Assembly: GCA_019188255.1 (NCBI GenBank)
Contig: JAETXT010000002.1
Location: 5,146,001 to 5,210,000 of the forward strand
Direction: 5' to 3'
DNA: 64,000 bases
Origin: Verticillium longisporum
Taxonomy: Eukaryota; Ascomycota; Sordariomycetes; Glomerellales; Plectosphaerellaceae
How positions within the stretch are numbered: position 1 is the stretch's first letter; each line of letters begins with the position of its first letter. This document shows, piece after piece, positions 37,772-47,612 of this stretch. The position numbers were made by a program, and so were the translations under genes. The notes under the pieces are model-generated. The model saw nothing but the letters and a program-made list of their open reading frames with translations. It did not search any database and was not told the DNA's origin.

Positions 37772-37960
37772 GGCCTCTAGATATCGTAACTATTAATACT
37801 AGAACGAACTTTACCTTTATAGAATTTAGAATAGAAGTATACCTCTTAGGTATAACCTATTATTAGATCCCTATAGAGGCCTATTAATTAATTAATAAGG
37901 TTAAGAGCTATTATAAGCTAATATATAGAGTATACGAGATCTTAAAAGTAGAATCTTATA
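37772..37960 (+). pseudogene. Copia integrase core remnant
   Basis: One frame still reads as a Copia integrase core interrupted by stops: a TNFTFIEFR segment followed by IPIEAY and KSYYKLIYRVYEILK. The pattern resembles the 3' half of the catalytic core, with its conserved Glu in PIEAY. The Asp position is changed, as RIP would do. Read by eye from degraded sequence. Confidence 0.6.
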
Positions 37961-38764
37961 ATACGAGCTTAGAATCGCTACTTTAAGGAGCTATAAAGGT
38001 ATTAAACGATATTACTAAGCTTAATAGATTAATACTTATATTGCTCGTATTCGGGGCGATGCTTAGGATTACTATTAACTTAGCGCTTATTACGACCTAA
38101 ACGTAGTACGCTAAAGTAATTAATAAAGCGATAATAGAGCTTTAGCGAATAATTATTAAGCGGAAAATTAATAATATTCTTAATACTTATAATAGACTAG
38201 ATACTAAATAGTTATTATTAAGATCGCTAGAGCTAGGAAGTAACGTTCTTATATTCCGAGAAAAGGAGAAATAGATTAATTTTTATAAAATTATATCGGT
38301 TTCTAATATAATAATTATAATCGAAATAGTTAATAGCTTAATAGAGTTTAGAGGAATATATATTAAGCTATATAATAGATCGCTAAATTAATAGATTAGG
38401 GAGATAATAGTAATTTAAATTCTAGAGACCCTAGAGCTATTTAAATACTTAGAGCCGATTTTATTATATTAATATAAGAGACCTAGGAAGTTAATAAATA
38501 CTATAAATCTATTATAAGCGGCTTTTATGGATCGTAAGAATAATATAATTAGGATTTTATAGATCGAATATTAATTTATTATTGAAAGGGAATAATAAGA
38601 TTATAACCTAGCTATTAAATTATATAATAAAAGTAGAATAATAACCCTTAAGAAGCTATTTAAATAGTCCGATTAGGAGGAAATCGACTTACTCCTAGTA
38701 GCTAGAGTAATCGTATTAATTAGGAGATCCGCATTTCCTAGTATTAAGATCTTTAAATACTAGT

Positions 38765-39200
38765 TTATAAGAGAGGTAAAAGGCCTCCCTTAAGCCCTAT
38801 ATAAGAAATTAAGATTAATAGTTTAGGGATATAGTAACTAGGAGAAGATAACCCTATTAATATAATCGCTTACGATTATATACTATAGCTAATAACTAAT
38901 CCTAGCGATTACCCTAATATTATAATAATATAGCTATTAATTAATATTCTATAATATTAATTAAGCCTATACCTAGAGCGCTATAGATCTATTATATAAC
39001 GTTCTCCTATATATTCCTAAAGAGCTATAATATAAATACTTTAATAGAATCGTCTTCTATATTATAAAGCTATTCTATAGTATTATAGAGTTAGGTCTCT
39101 ATTAGTTTATAATTTATTAGCGCTATTATAGAGAGCGCCTAAACGCTATTCTAATAGGCTATAATCTATATTTACTTCTAACTAGAGCTAGAGAGAGCTT
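38765..39200 (+). pseudogene. Copia reverse transcriptase remnant
   Basis: Degraded frames retain KGLP-ALYKKLRLIV-GYSN near 38775-38840 and the AYT-SA-DLL...IPKEL pattern near 38965-39030. Both are recognisable as the N-terminal half of a Copia reverse transcriptase. It lies downstream of the integrase remnant, which fits Ty1/Copia order. Confidence 0.55.
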
Positions 39201-39641
39201 TAGACTAATTAGAATATAGATTAACGATACCCTTAACCTCGGAGAGCCTACGTTTATATAAAAGGAATAAATAGAGCTCGAAAATGCTAGCTTCTAAGTA
39301 AAGCCTACTTCTATCCTTAATATAGGATCTAATAATATCTTTAATAGCTATATTATTAAAATTAGAATTAAAGATCTTACAATTTAATAGAAAGGCTAAG
39401 GTAATCGCTTAGAGCTAGTAACCCTAGGGATAGTAAGCTTAGAATAGGAGTATATTACCTAGAGAGCTTATAGTATTTATATTACTTTAATCTATTAATT
39501 AGAGGTAACCTTCGATTTCTCTATTATAGCCTAAGCTAAGAACTTATAGGAGGATAACTTTAAATAGCTTAATAAACGTATATAATAGTAGATCGCTAAT
39601 ATAGGCTATAGCCTAAATTATATACGCTTAGATCTCTTAAT

Positions 39642-40195
39642 AGCCTAACTTTATATATTTATTAATAGCTTCTTCGCTAATAATAAGGACCTAAGTTTAT
39701 AAATCGGATTTATTATCCTCCTTAATAATAAATATTTTTATAATTAGGAGAACGCCTTTATAGTATATAGTAATATCCTCTATTAATAATCTATTAAATA
39801 TAAATAGGTTATATATTTAGTTTTAATTAACGAGATCTATAGGATAATTAATAGCTTTAACGTAGCTTATATCCTTAAATAGATACTCTAAGAGATCTAT
39901 AAATGCTTAGAACTATTACTCCTATAGATAATTATCTATATCGATAGCTATTCGCTCTACTAATATTTAATTTAATTAAGTATAATAGTAGAGAAATATT
40001 TAATAATAGATCTTATAATATTATAATAAAGCTATAAAGAATATAAAGTCGATAAAATTTATTAGATCGCTAGAAGCGATAACTCTATAGATTTAATAAT
40101 TAAGGGAGCGCTAAACTAAATACTAGAAACGCTAATAAGCTTTAATAAAGTTATAATTAGGATTAAAGGATAAATTAAACGTTAAGAAAAGAATA
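39642..40195 (+). pseudogene. Copia RNase H remnant
   Basis: A continuous but stop-riddled frame shows the three landmarks of a Copia RNase H: LYIFINSFFANNKDL near the start, YIDSYSLY near 39940, and DNSIDLIIKG near 40077. It ends about 330 bp before the solo LTR. Confidence 0.65.
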
Positions 40196-40527
40196 ATTAA
40201 GGGGTAAAAGTAATTAATATTAATAAAAATATAGTAAAACTTAAAAATAAGTACTCTAGAAGTAAAAACGATAACCCTATAATTAGTAAAATAGTAAAGT
40301 AATTATTCTATAAAGTAGATTAGGCTTCGGAATCCGAAGAATCCGAGTTTAACTACTCTAGTAAATCCTACTAGAGGTAGTTAAAGAGCTATAGAGCTAT
40401 AGCCCGCTTAGCTACCTTATAATTAATATTATAAAGACTATTAAAGTCCTTATTAAAATTATTACCCCCTTTCGCCTCCTCCTCCTTAATAATCGTTAAT
40501 ATACCTTTTATAATAATATACTATTTC

Positions 40528-40814
40528 TGTTGAACCAATATTAGGGGGTTCCCTAGGGCAGTGATCTCGGTAGGGGATCACCGATATGGTGATCACCGTG
40601 GCTGGGATTCACAGCTCTCAGGAGCACGTGAATCACAGCTTACGTGATCGGTGAATCAGATGGGTATATCTGACTCACGTAGGTAGTGGTAATTCAGAGA
40701 GAGATCATCAACTACATCACAAGACTTATATCACCTACCCTACCTATTCAGAGCTCTCAGGCACAGCCAAAGCAATGAAACGGGGTTCACATAAGCAGTG
40801 AAGCCCTCTCAACA
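40528..40814 (+). mobile_element. Nested solo LTR of the same Copia family, nearly unmutated
   Basis: This 287-bp LTR begins TGTTGAACC and ends CTCTCAACA (perfect TGTTGA/TCAACA ends). It is flanked by the 5-bp duplication ATTTC (40523-40527 and 40815-40819). It has normal GC content inside an AT-bleached host element and is clearly homologous to the RIP-mutated LTRs at 34532 and 42074. It is therefore a later insertion reduced to one LTR by recombination. Its length is below what RIP usually detects, which could explain why it was spared. Confidence 0.92.
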
Positions 40815-40819
40815 ATTTC

Positions 40820-42073
40820 TCTATATCCTATATCCCCTATTAATTAATCGTATAATTAGATAATTAGGGAAATAATAGAGAAGAGAGCTTATTAGTTTAT
40901 TATTCTTATCCTAAATAGCTAAAAACTTTATAATAGGCTTAAATACCCTAATTAGATTATAGATAATAATCGTTAAGGCTATAGATACTAGAAAATAGAG
41001 ATTATAGAAGCTTATATTAATTTATAAGAGTGCCTAGAAGTATATTTATAATAATAGGAACCCTTAAGCTCTAAATTATAATATATACTATTAATATTAG
41101 TTTTAATTTACTTATTAATAAAATAAAACTTTAAATACTTTAAATAAGGGACCTTATAAATATTACTATATATATATACTATATCCTAGATTAATAGCTC
41201 CTATAATTAATATTAACTAAATTCTTATACTTTACTACTCTCTTAGTAGGAGGGGTAATAAGTATAAGGGCTTTATATTTAAGTAGTATTATCGAGGCTA
41301 GGATAAGAGAAAAAGAGAGAGAGAGAGAATAATAAAAATAGGGATTTAATAATCGTTAGAGCTCTAAAATAGTAAATTAGGCTAGCTAATCTTAAAAATA
41401 AAGAATCGTTATAGGGAAGAGGGAAAGTAAAAGGAATAGAGTTATTATAATTTATTAATTAGATATATAGATCTATAGAGTATAGTATTTATTAAACTAG
41501 CTTAATAGGATCTATTAATCCTATTTAAGTAATTTAATTCTATTATTCCTATTAAAGGTAGTTTAATTCTATTATTCCTATTAAGAAAGCTAATAAAAGG
41601 GGTAATAATAATTATTCTTCTACCCTCTATTAGTATATTAGCGATTTAGAGACTTTAGGAGCCCGTATCTAGCTATTATAAGAGCGCTATTTAATTAGCT
41701 ATTATACTATTTAATTACTATTTATTTCCTTTACTAAAGGGTTTAAAAGCCTATTCCTATTATTTAATTATAATTTAATTCGTTTCCTTAGAGAGCTATT
41801 TAGTAGCTAGTTTAATTAATCTATAGCGTTAGGGATTAGGGATTTAGCGTTTATAGGAATAGTAGTATTAAGCTATATTTTCCTTATTCTATCTATTACT
41901 CTCCTATTATTACTTATTTACTTATTTATTTATTTATTTTATAGATTAGGATAGTAGATCTAATATATTAGAAACTAGAGGATTATAAGCGTATTAGAGT
42001 AGCTATTAACCTAGGTAATAGAGCCCGATATTAGTCCCTTAGGTAATCCTATCTATAAAGAAAAGATAGCTAG
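40820..42073. other. AT-rich 1.25 kb between the nested solo LTR and the 3' LTR
   Basis: Copia elements usually end soon after RNase H, but here about 1.25 kb remains. It has no recognisable coding remnant. A purine (GA) run lies at about 41311-41328 and a purine-rich tract (AAAGAAAAGATAG) lies just before the 3' LTR, where a polypurine tract is expected. It could be an extra non-coding module or another insertion whose ends I cannot see. Confidence 0.4.
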
Positions 42074-42366
42074 TATTAAACTAATATTAGGGGATTACCT
42101 AGGTTAGTAATTACTATATAGGATTTACCGATATAGTAATTACCGGAGCTAGGATTCATAGCTCTTAGGAGCACGTGATTCATAGCTTACGTAATCGATG
42201 AATTAGATAGGTATATCTAATTTACGTAGGTAGCGGTGATTTAGAGAGATAGTATTAAAAAACAATTATCGTAAGTCTTATATTACCTACCCTACCTATT
42301 TAGAGCTCTTAGGCATAGCCAAAGTAATGAATCAGGGTTTATATAAGCAGTAAAGCCCTCTTAATA
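42074..42366 (+). repeat. 3' LTR of the Copia element (RIP-mutated)
   Basis: Aligns end to end with the 5' LTR and the intact solo LTR. It keeps more original C and G than the 5' LTR (it still has CACGTGATTCATAGCTTACG). It is followed by ATATT, the partner of the duplication at 34527-34531. Confidence 0.9.
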
Positions 42367-42706
42367 ATATTATTTTATTATTAAACGAAGCCTCTCTAAT
42401 ACCTCCTTTACTAATAGACTTACCGGCTATTACTAAGGCCATTACTAAGGGTCCTATCGTCTCTTTTACTATAGATATATATAAAGAGCTATTTAAGACT
42501 ATTCGCGATTACTATGCAACTATAGTAGCTATCGCTAGTAATAGGGAGCGTTCTAAATAGCCTCTAATTAAGGCTAATTTAGCGTTTACCGTAGTCTTTC
42601 CAATATCCTAATTTATAATATAAAAAAATTAGTACTAGCTACCTTAGGCCGCTAAGGGCTGCTAATAGCCGTTTAGCGACTCGCTTACTTCGCTATTCTA
42701 TTGAGT

Positions 42707-42860
42707 AATTTAAAGGTATATAAGACGAGGACAGGTATATAGTTGCTATAGCTAATTTTAGTAGTAGAGCTGTGTTTATGGCTTCCCCCCTGTCTTCTGT
42801 GGCTTTACCCCTGTTGGGCAGAGCAAATAACCAACAAGGGCCGAACAAATAACCGTCCTC
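42707..42860 (-). repeat. Right terminal inverted repeat of the outer element
   Basis: Reverse complement of 34196-34346, about 150 bp. It retains C where the left arm has T at many positions (AACAGGGGT, CCACAGAAG, CATAAACACAG), so it is the less mutated arm. Confidence 0.85.
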
Positions 42861-44471
42861 ACGCAAGCCGTACATGTCACTAAGGCTCCTTTTGCTGGAT
42901 ACATTGGGGAAATGCTTTTTTGGCGGCAACGCTGGTCGATCAGTGGATCGGTCACTCACGAGGCGGTCTCGACCAACTGGTCTTGGGCCAATGTTGATCT
43001 TGCTGTTCTTGTAGATTGCCACGGCACGTTGGGCGAGCTCGTGTTACTCCCTGTGCATCCGATCAGCGATCTTGGTGAATTGTGTTGCTTTCTGAGTCCC
43101 CAGAACTGCGAGAGTCACAGATAACCCCCAAACTTGGCTGAAGTCAATAGACGATTGACGTTGTGTAACCCGCACTGCCGATACGAGCCTCACTTTTGGG
43201 CCATTGAAAGGGGAATTGGGTCAGCCAACGGACGCCATCAACGAGCAGTCTTCCCGCGTCATTCTGGCCATTGTGCTTTTCTGGACACGACTTGGATTCC
43301 ATCATCATGCTGACATGGTAGTGGCCGAATCCATGTCTGAAACTGCATGACAATGTGTCAGCCCTTCGCAGACCGACGATGCAAGACAAGCGGAGCGTTT
43401 CTTCGCATCACATGCCTGGCGCTACTGTTTGAAGTTTGTCAAAGTTGGATGCGTGCATCGTTGCATTACATTTCGGAGAAAAGTCTGGTGGGTGTCAGTT
43501 ACATTGCAGAATAACCTACATATCGGGATTTTCAGATTAAGCGGTGTCTTACTAGAACCTCAACCCATAGCCAGTGGTCGTACGTATAGGATTTCGACAT
43601 GTGACGGTGGGGTTTTGACAAGGAATCCTCACGCGCTGGAGAAGCTCGATAAAGAAAGGTACAGTGGGCGGTCGACTGTTATCGCACAACTCTAGCATCG
43701 CCGGCGGAGGTGAGAATGGCCACTCGAGAGATTGCCAGCGGCCAGCCTATGTTGTGGTACGGCGCCCGGAGGCATTTGTCGGGAACTTTGCGGCGACCCG
43801 CGGCTTAACTTCCAAGGTGATAGCGCCGGGATTCGATGCTGTAGATAAATTTCGGCCATCTTGGACCCCATCCACTCGATGTTGCGAGGAGTTGTTCCAC
43901 TGGTGAAAACCCGGTTCCCGACAAGAAGACGTTGCTGTGGAACCAGGTATGATGGTGATGGCTGGAAGAACCGGACAGGTTCGATTTGAAGCATTTCGAA
44001 TTCTTGCGGAAGGTGCAAAGCTGTCCAATTTTCCACCTTGAAGGACGATCACGCTGCACAAGATCGGGTATCGGTGCCGGGTGGAAGCATGTTGTAGCGG
44101 CGGTGATGTGGCCGAGTTTTTAGGTCGCTGGTCTCTAACAGACGTGGATATGGTCTTCTAGCGCGCACCACACAGCCTTCGTGGTTCACGAAGACTTCGC
44201 AAGCAACAGGGAGGTCAAAGCCAAAACTTACTGTGCCGTTTGCTATGTATGCGATTTTGAAAGCCAAGAAGCGCAGTTCCAAGTTCAGACCACCAGCTAC
44301 ACAGTGTGGGTGGAAAGAATTCGTTAAGGTCGAAGTGCTCGAATGTTGCGCCCACGTCTCTAGTCTTTGGTTTGATCCGAACTCTGTTGTAGACATACGC
44401 GGAGGGCATGACCCATAGGCCAGATTTTGGTGGTATGTCGGTCGTGGATACGTATCCATTCCCATTGAGAC

Positions 44472-44497
44472 TACCTACCTACCTACCTACCTAGGTA
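44472..44497. repeat. TACC tandem repeat ending in CCTAGGTA palindrome
   Basis: Five TACC units in a row run into TACCTAGGTA. The same palindromic word or close variants recur at about 14780, 22013, 52240 and 59531. Confidence 0.8.
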
Positions 44498-44721
44498 TGA
44501 AGTCAAGGTGATAGCTCAGGATGGAATGGTGCATCCAAATGGTCTTCAGAAAGCACAAGTCTCTGGGGCCTGAAGCTGTGGTATACGTGGTGGGGGATTT
44601 GGGCGGGGGGGCGGTGCCCGGTCTCAGGTATCACTTTCAGTGGCGCTTCCGCTGGAGATAGTGACCATACCACCTAACGCAGGCACCTCCGACCCCTCTG
44701 TTCGAGTGGTCGTTGAGGTAC

Positions 44722-44799
44722 CTAAGGCAGGCAGGCATGAAGCACAACAAACACTCTGAAGCGCCTTCTTCCCTGGACATCCGATCCTGCCTGCCTTAG
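44722..44799. repeat. 14-bp inverted repeat, 50-bp spacer
   Basis: CTAAGGCAGGCAGG at 44722-44735 is the exact reverse complement of 44786-44799. It lies in intergenic DNA with no visible link to a gene. Confidence 0.7.
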
Positions 44800-46337
44800 T
44801 GACCACCTTAGGTAGGCAGGTGATATTCACCTACCCTTCACGAGCAAATCAATCCCCCGTTTGCCATGGACGACTACTCCGAAGGCCAATCCGGACGCTC
44901 TTCACGTGACGGCTTCTAGTTTCTCCCCGCCTCCGGTCAGCTTCCTGACGCATCATTTTGTGACTCTCGAGTCTCAACGACATGCACTTCGCTTGCAGCT
45001 ATGCAGCAGGCCTCTTCCCGGCCGCCCCCATGCCCCGCCTCGCCTTCATGTTCGCTTGGCACACATGTTGGCCCATGCTCGTGAGTCGAGCCCCGAGTTG
45101 ACGTTCGGACCACAGGGAATTGACTTGGCGCGCGACCAGACCAGTCCGCCGTCTAGCACACCACAGTAACCGACGAGACCGGTCACCTACTATCAATCTC
45201 TACCAAAATGACAACAGCGTCATCACCTACGAACTGCCCGCGCGTTTTGCTAAATGACCACCGCCGGAAGACTCGACCATGTAACAATGCCAACACCACA
45301 GGCTACCCACCACGACTGTATACTTTGGGAGAGCAAGCTATACTGCCGTGCCACCTCGGTCCCGTCCTGCCCTTCTGCAGCTGTCCCATCGATCAGGCAG
45401 TCTAGACTGCCAGTACAAGCACAAGCATGGCTGATCCATGTCCCTTGCCCCCTGTCCCATGGTCGACGTGCCATGTCTGACCCTCTGCGCTGGTAACTGG
45501 GACAACGTCTCTGCGAGTGCATAGTTGTCTGCATACCCTTCATACCTTTCACAGACTTGCATTCGTCGCTTCACCCTGGTCCGCAGAGTGCTGCCTCTGG
45601 TCTACGCGGCTTGAGCTGACAGACGGCAGCAACATGCTCCGAGGAAGATGTGGGAGATGTGGTCCCTTACCATGGGTAGACGCAGCGGCAAAACTGTTCT
45701 GCAGACTAGCGACAACTTGGCACGATGTATCATGATCTCGCAACTCAGGCCTTGACAAAGGAGGGGCTGAACGCTTCAGCTTGATGCCCAGCGCTTCCAT
45801 GCGGCCGAAGGAAATGGTGGGCTCCTCGCAGAGCTCCCCTCTCTTCGCCGTGCACCAGCGTGGAGAAGCAGCACCAGTTGATGTCGTGGTGATTCCTGTT
45901 TCGATTCCTATTTTGCTTCTCGCATCCCCATCGGAGACTGATTCAGTCAGCTTGGTGCTTTCAAGCCGCTTTACTTCCTCCCGGTACATACGTGCTGATC
46001 CTATTTTTTTCACAACTCAACACGCCCCAATCGCTCGCTGCTGAGCACACATGTACCTCCTATCTCTCTCTTTTGGTCGCCTTCCAGCCTTGCTCATGCT
46101 GAGGTCTGCGGGGTTCCCCAGAACCCTGAGTTCCTTTTCCGTCCCCTCGCACGTATAGACCGCCTCTCCTTGCCATCTTACCGCAGCTGGCCGTGCCATC
46201 TTGCTGCTGCTGTCCCCCCTTGGCTAGCAACGTGCATAAGATATATATCTCCTGGCCTGGAGACCTCCCGCGGAATTCATTCCCCCGTGCTGCTGAGCGT
46301 ATCCGAAACTTCGCGTTCTCTCTTGTCACCACTCGAC

Positions 46338-47612
46338 ATGTCTTCAAGTTCCAAGACCCGACAACCCCGTCTCCGAGCCTCTTGCGATGGCTGCTTCCTG
46401 GCCAAAGTCAAGTGCTCCAAGGCTCGCCCCATGTGCTCACGATGCTTGTCGTGCGGCCTGGAGTGCAATTACTCTCCATCTAGCAGAGCAGGCAAGCCAA
46501 AGGCAGACCATAGCTCCAACAGCCGCCTTGTACATCTGCAGACCCCTCCGACCAGCATCTCAAACACTGCGGACGAAAACGCTGCCGTTCTGTTGCGTGA
46601 TATTCCAGTCACCCACCCTCTTTACAAGTTTGACACAGATTGGGACGTTACAATGGACTTTGCCGATACTTTCTCGCACCCTTATGGTAGGGGCCCATCA
46701 AACCCTTGCGAGGCAAATGGCCTCGACACTCGGGACCCTGGCAACGTCACGAGTATATACAGCAATAATCTGCCGTGGACGCCTCCCAACGACTTTGCAT
46801 CGATCAACTACACCGATCTTTCCTATACGGGCACAAGCCTGTCAGGACCTCAAAGTCGCTCCGTATCGATGGATGACACAACCTCCCAGCTTAACTCGTG
46901 GGTGGATTCAGTATCGCGCGACACACAATGTTTTAGTACAACCGCTCCAGCGTTGACGCCCGCAAGTATGGGCTCAAGCTATTTCCCAAGCCCCTCCTCA
47001 ACACCACGGAACGGACCAAGCGCTCAAAGAAAGGTCAGCTCCAAACATGACGGTGCAAATTTCTGCACTTGTTTTACAGTCTGCCTTCAGTCGCTCCAGG
47101 ACATGCACAGCGCATCTTCACCCGATCCACCGCCATTCGACGTTGTTCTCTCATTAAATCGCAAAGCTGTGGAGAGCTGTGCTGCTCTGCTCGCATGCGC
47201 ACCATGCCTAAGCCGTTCAGGAACACACACAACTGCTATGCTTCTTGCGACTATCATCGGCAAGATCACGAGCTTCTACCAGAAGGCAACACATTCTTAT
47301 TTCGATGGAGGCATTGAAGACGGAATTGCCGGACAAGGCAGTATGCATGGTCTGAGTGGCACAGGGGCGAGTCTAGGTATCAGCCTTGGTGCCTATACCT
47401 TGGGGGGCGAAGACGGTCGTTGGCTTGAACTCGAGATTCTCGCTCGCGAGCTACAAAAGCTGGAAGAGGTATACGCTCAGTTCCGAGACGTGTGCGGTGA
47501 GCTCACCGAAGACCCGGAAGTCAGTCGAGCTATGATCGGGTATCTCGGGCACAACTTGGGTACGACTCTCAAGGTCGTAAGCCATCGGAAAGGTGGAATG
47601 AAACGTGCCTGA
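46338..47612 (+). CDS. AflR-like Zn(II)2Cys6 transcription factor
   Basis: Intronless, 424 aa from the ATG at 46338 ([13 protein letters not shown]). The frame is open further upstream, but this start places the zinc cluster at the N-terminus as is usual. Cys16, 19, 26, 33, 36 and 43 form the C-X2-C-X6-C-X6-C-X2-C-X6-C cluster. A Ser/Pro-rich linker follows, then from about residue 225 a helical region ([67 protein letters not shown]) typical of the AflR domain. AflR proteins are nuclear activators of NR-PKS clusters that bind TCGN5CGR; such sites lie before the PKS, the reductase and the CMR1-like gene in this window. Regulation of those genes is inferred. Confidence 0.88.
   Translation: MSSSSKTRQPRLRASCDGCFLAKVKCSKARPMCSRCLSCGLECNYSPSSRAGKPKADHSSNSRLVHLQTPPTSISNTADENAAVLLRDIPVTHPLYKFDTDWDVTMDFADTFSHPYGRGPSNPCEANGLDTRDPGNVTSIYSNNLPWTPPNDFASINYTDLSYTGTSLSGPQSRSVSMDDTTSQLNSWVDSVSRDTQCFSTTAPALTPASMGSSYFPSPSSTPRNGPSAQRKVSSKHDGANFCTCFTVCLQSLQDMHSASSPDPPPFDVVLSLNRKAVESCAALLACAPCLSRSGTHTTAMLLATIIGKITSFYQKATHSYFDGGIEDGIAGQGSMHGLSGTGASLGISLGAYTLGGEDGRWLELEILARELQKLEEVYAQFRDVCGELTEDPEVSRAMIGYLGHNLGTTLKVVSHRKGGMKRA

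Larger units (their letters stand above)
34532..42366 (+). mobile_element. Full-length Ty1/Copia LTR retrotransposon, RIP-mutated
   Basis: The element is 7,835 bp with two 293-bp LTRs (34532-34824 and 42074-42366), flanked by the 5-bp duplication ATATT (34527-34531 and 42367-42371). The LTR ends are mutated versions of TGTTGA...TCAACA, as the intact copy at 40528 shows. The interior is extremely AT- and TpA-rich, with stops in all frames for more than 7 kb, the footprint expected of RIP. Integrase, reverse transcriptase and RNase H remnants follow in that order on the plus strand, which defines Copia rather than Gypsy. It is inserted in the TIR element and is itself interrupted by a solo LTR. 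It is certainly non-functional. Confidence 0.9.
34196..42862. mobile_element. DNA element with terminal inverted repeats, split by a nested Copia element
   Basis: An inverted repeat of about 150 bp marks both ends: 34196-34346 on the left, and its reverse complement at about 42707-42860 on the right. The outermost common sequence begins GAGGACGGTTATTTGTTCGG. The 8-bp word GCAAGCCG occurs at both borders (34189-34196 and 42863-42870), consistent with an 8-bp target-site duplication as made by hAT- or Mutator-like elements, although the right end carries two or three extra bases. Without the Copia insert the element would be only about 0.83 kb, so it is probably non-autonomous. A decayed open stretch at about 42438-42557 is its only hint of coding sequence. 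The family cannot be named from this sequence. Confidence 0.7.
42863..46337. other. 3.5-kb gap right of the transposon nest; promoter of the AflR-like gene at its end
   Basis: Base composition is normal again. Overlapping minus-strand frames at 43692-44465 have no motif I know and switch frame repeatedly; if they are a gene it is unrecognised or broken. The region holds TACC tandem repeats at 44472-44497 and an inverted repeat at 44722-44799. I found no TCGN5CGR motif in the last 450 bp. Confidence 0.35.

Noticed and set aside
34196..42862. AT-rich block as a centromere or as a CRISPR-like repeat region
   Set aside because: The composition is fully explained by RIP of identifiable transposons with precise target-site duplications; no regular spacer array is present.
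43692..44465. Overlapping minus-strand frames right of the transposon nest, possible broken gene
   Set aside because: Three frames are needed to read through and no segment matches a family I can name; kept only as a remark in the gap entry.
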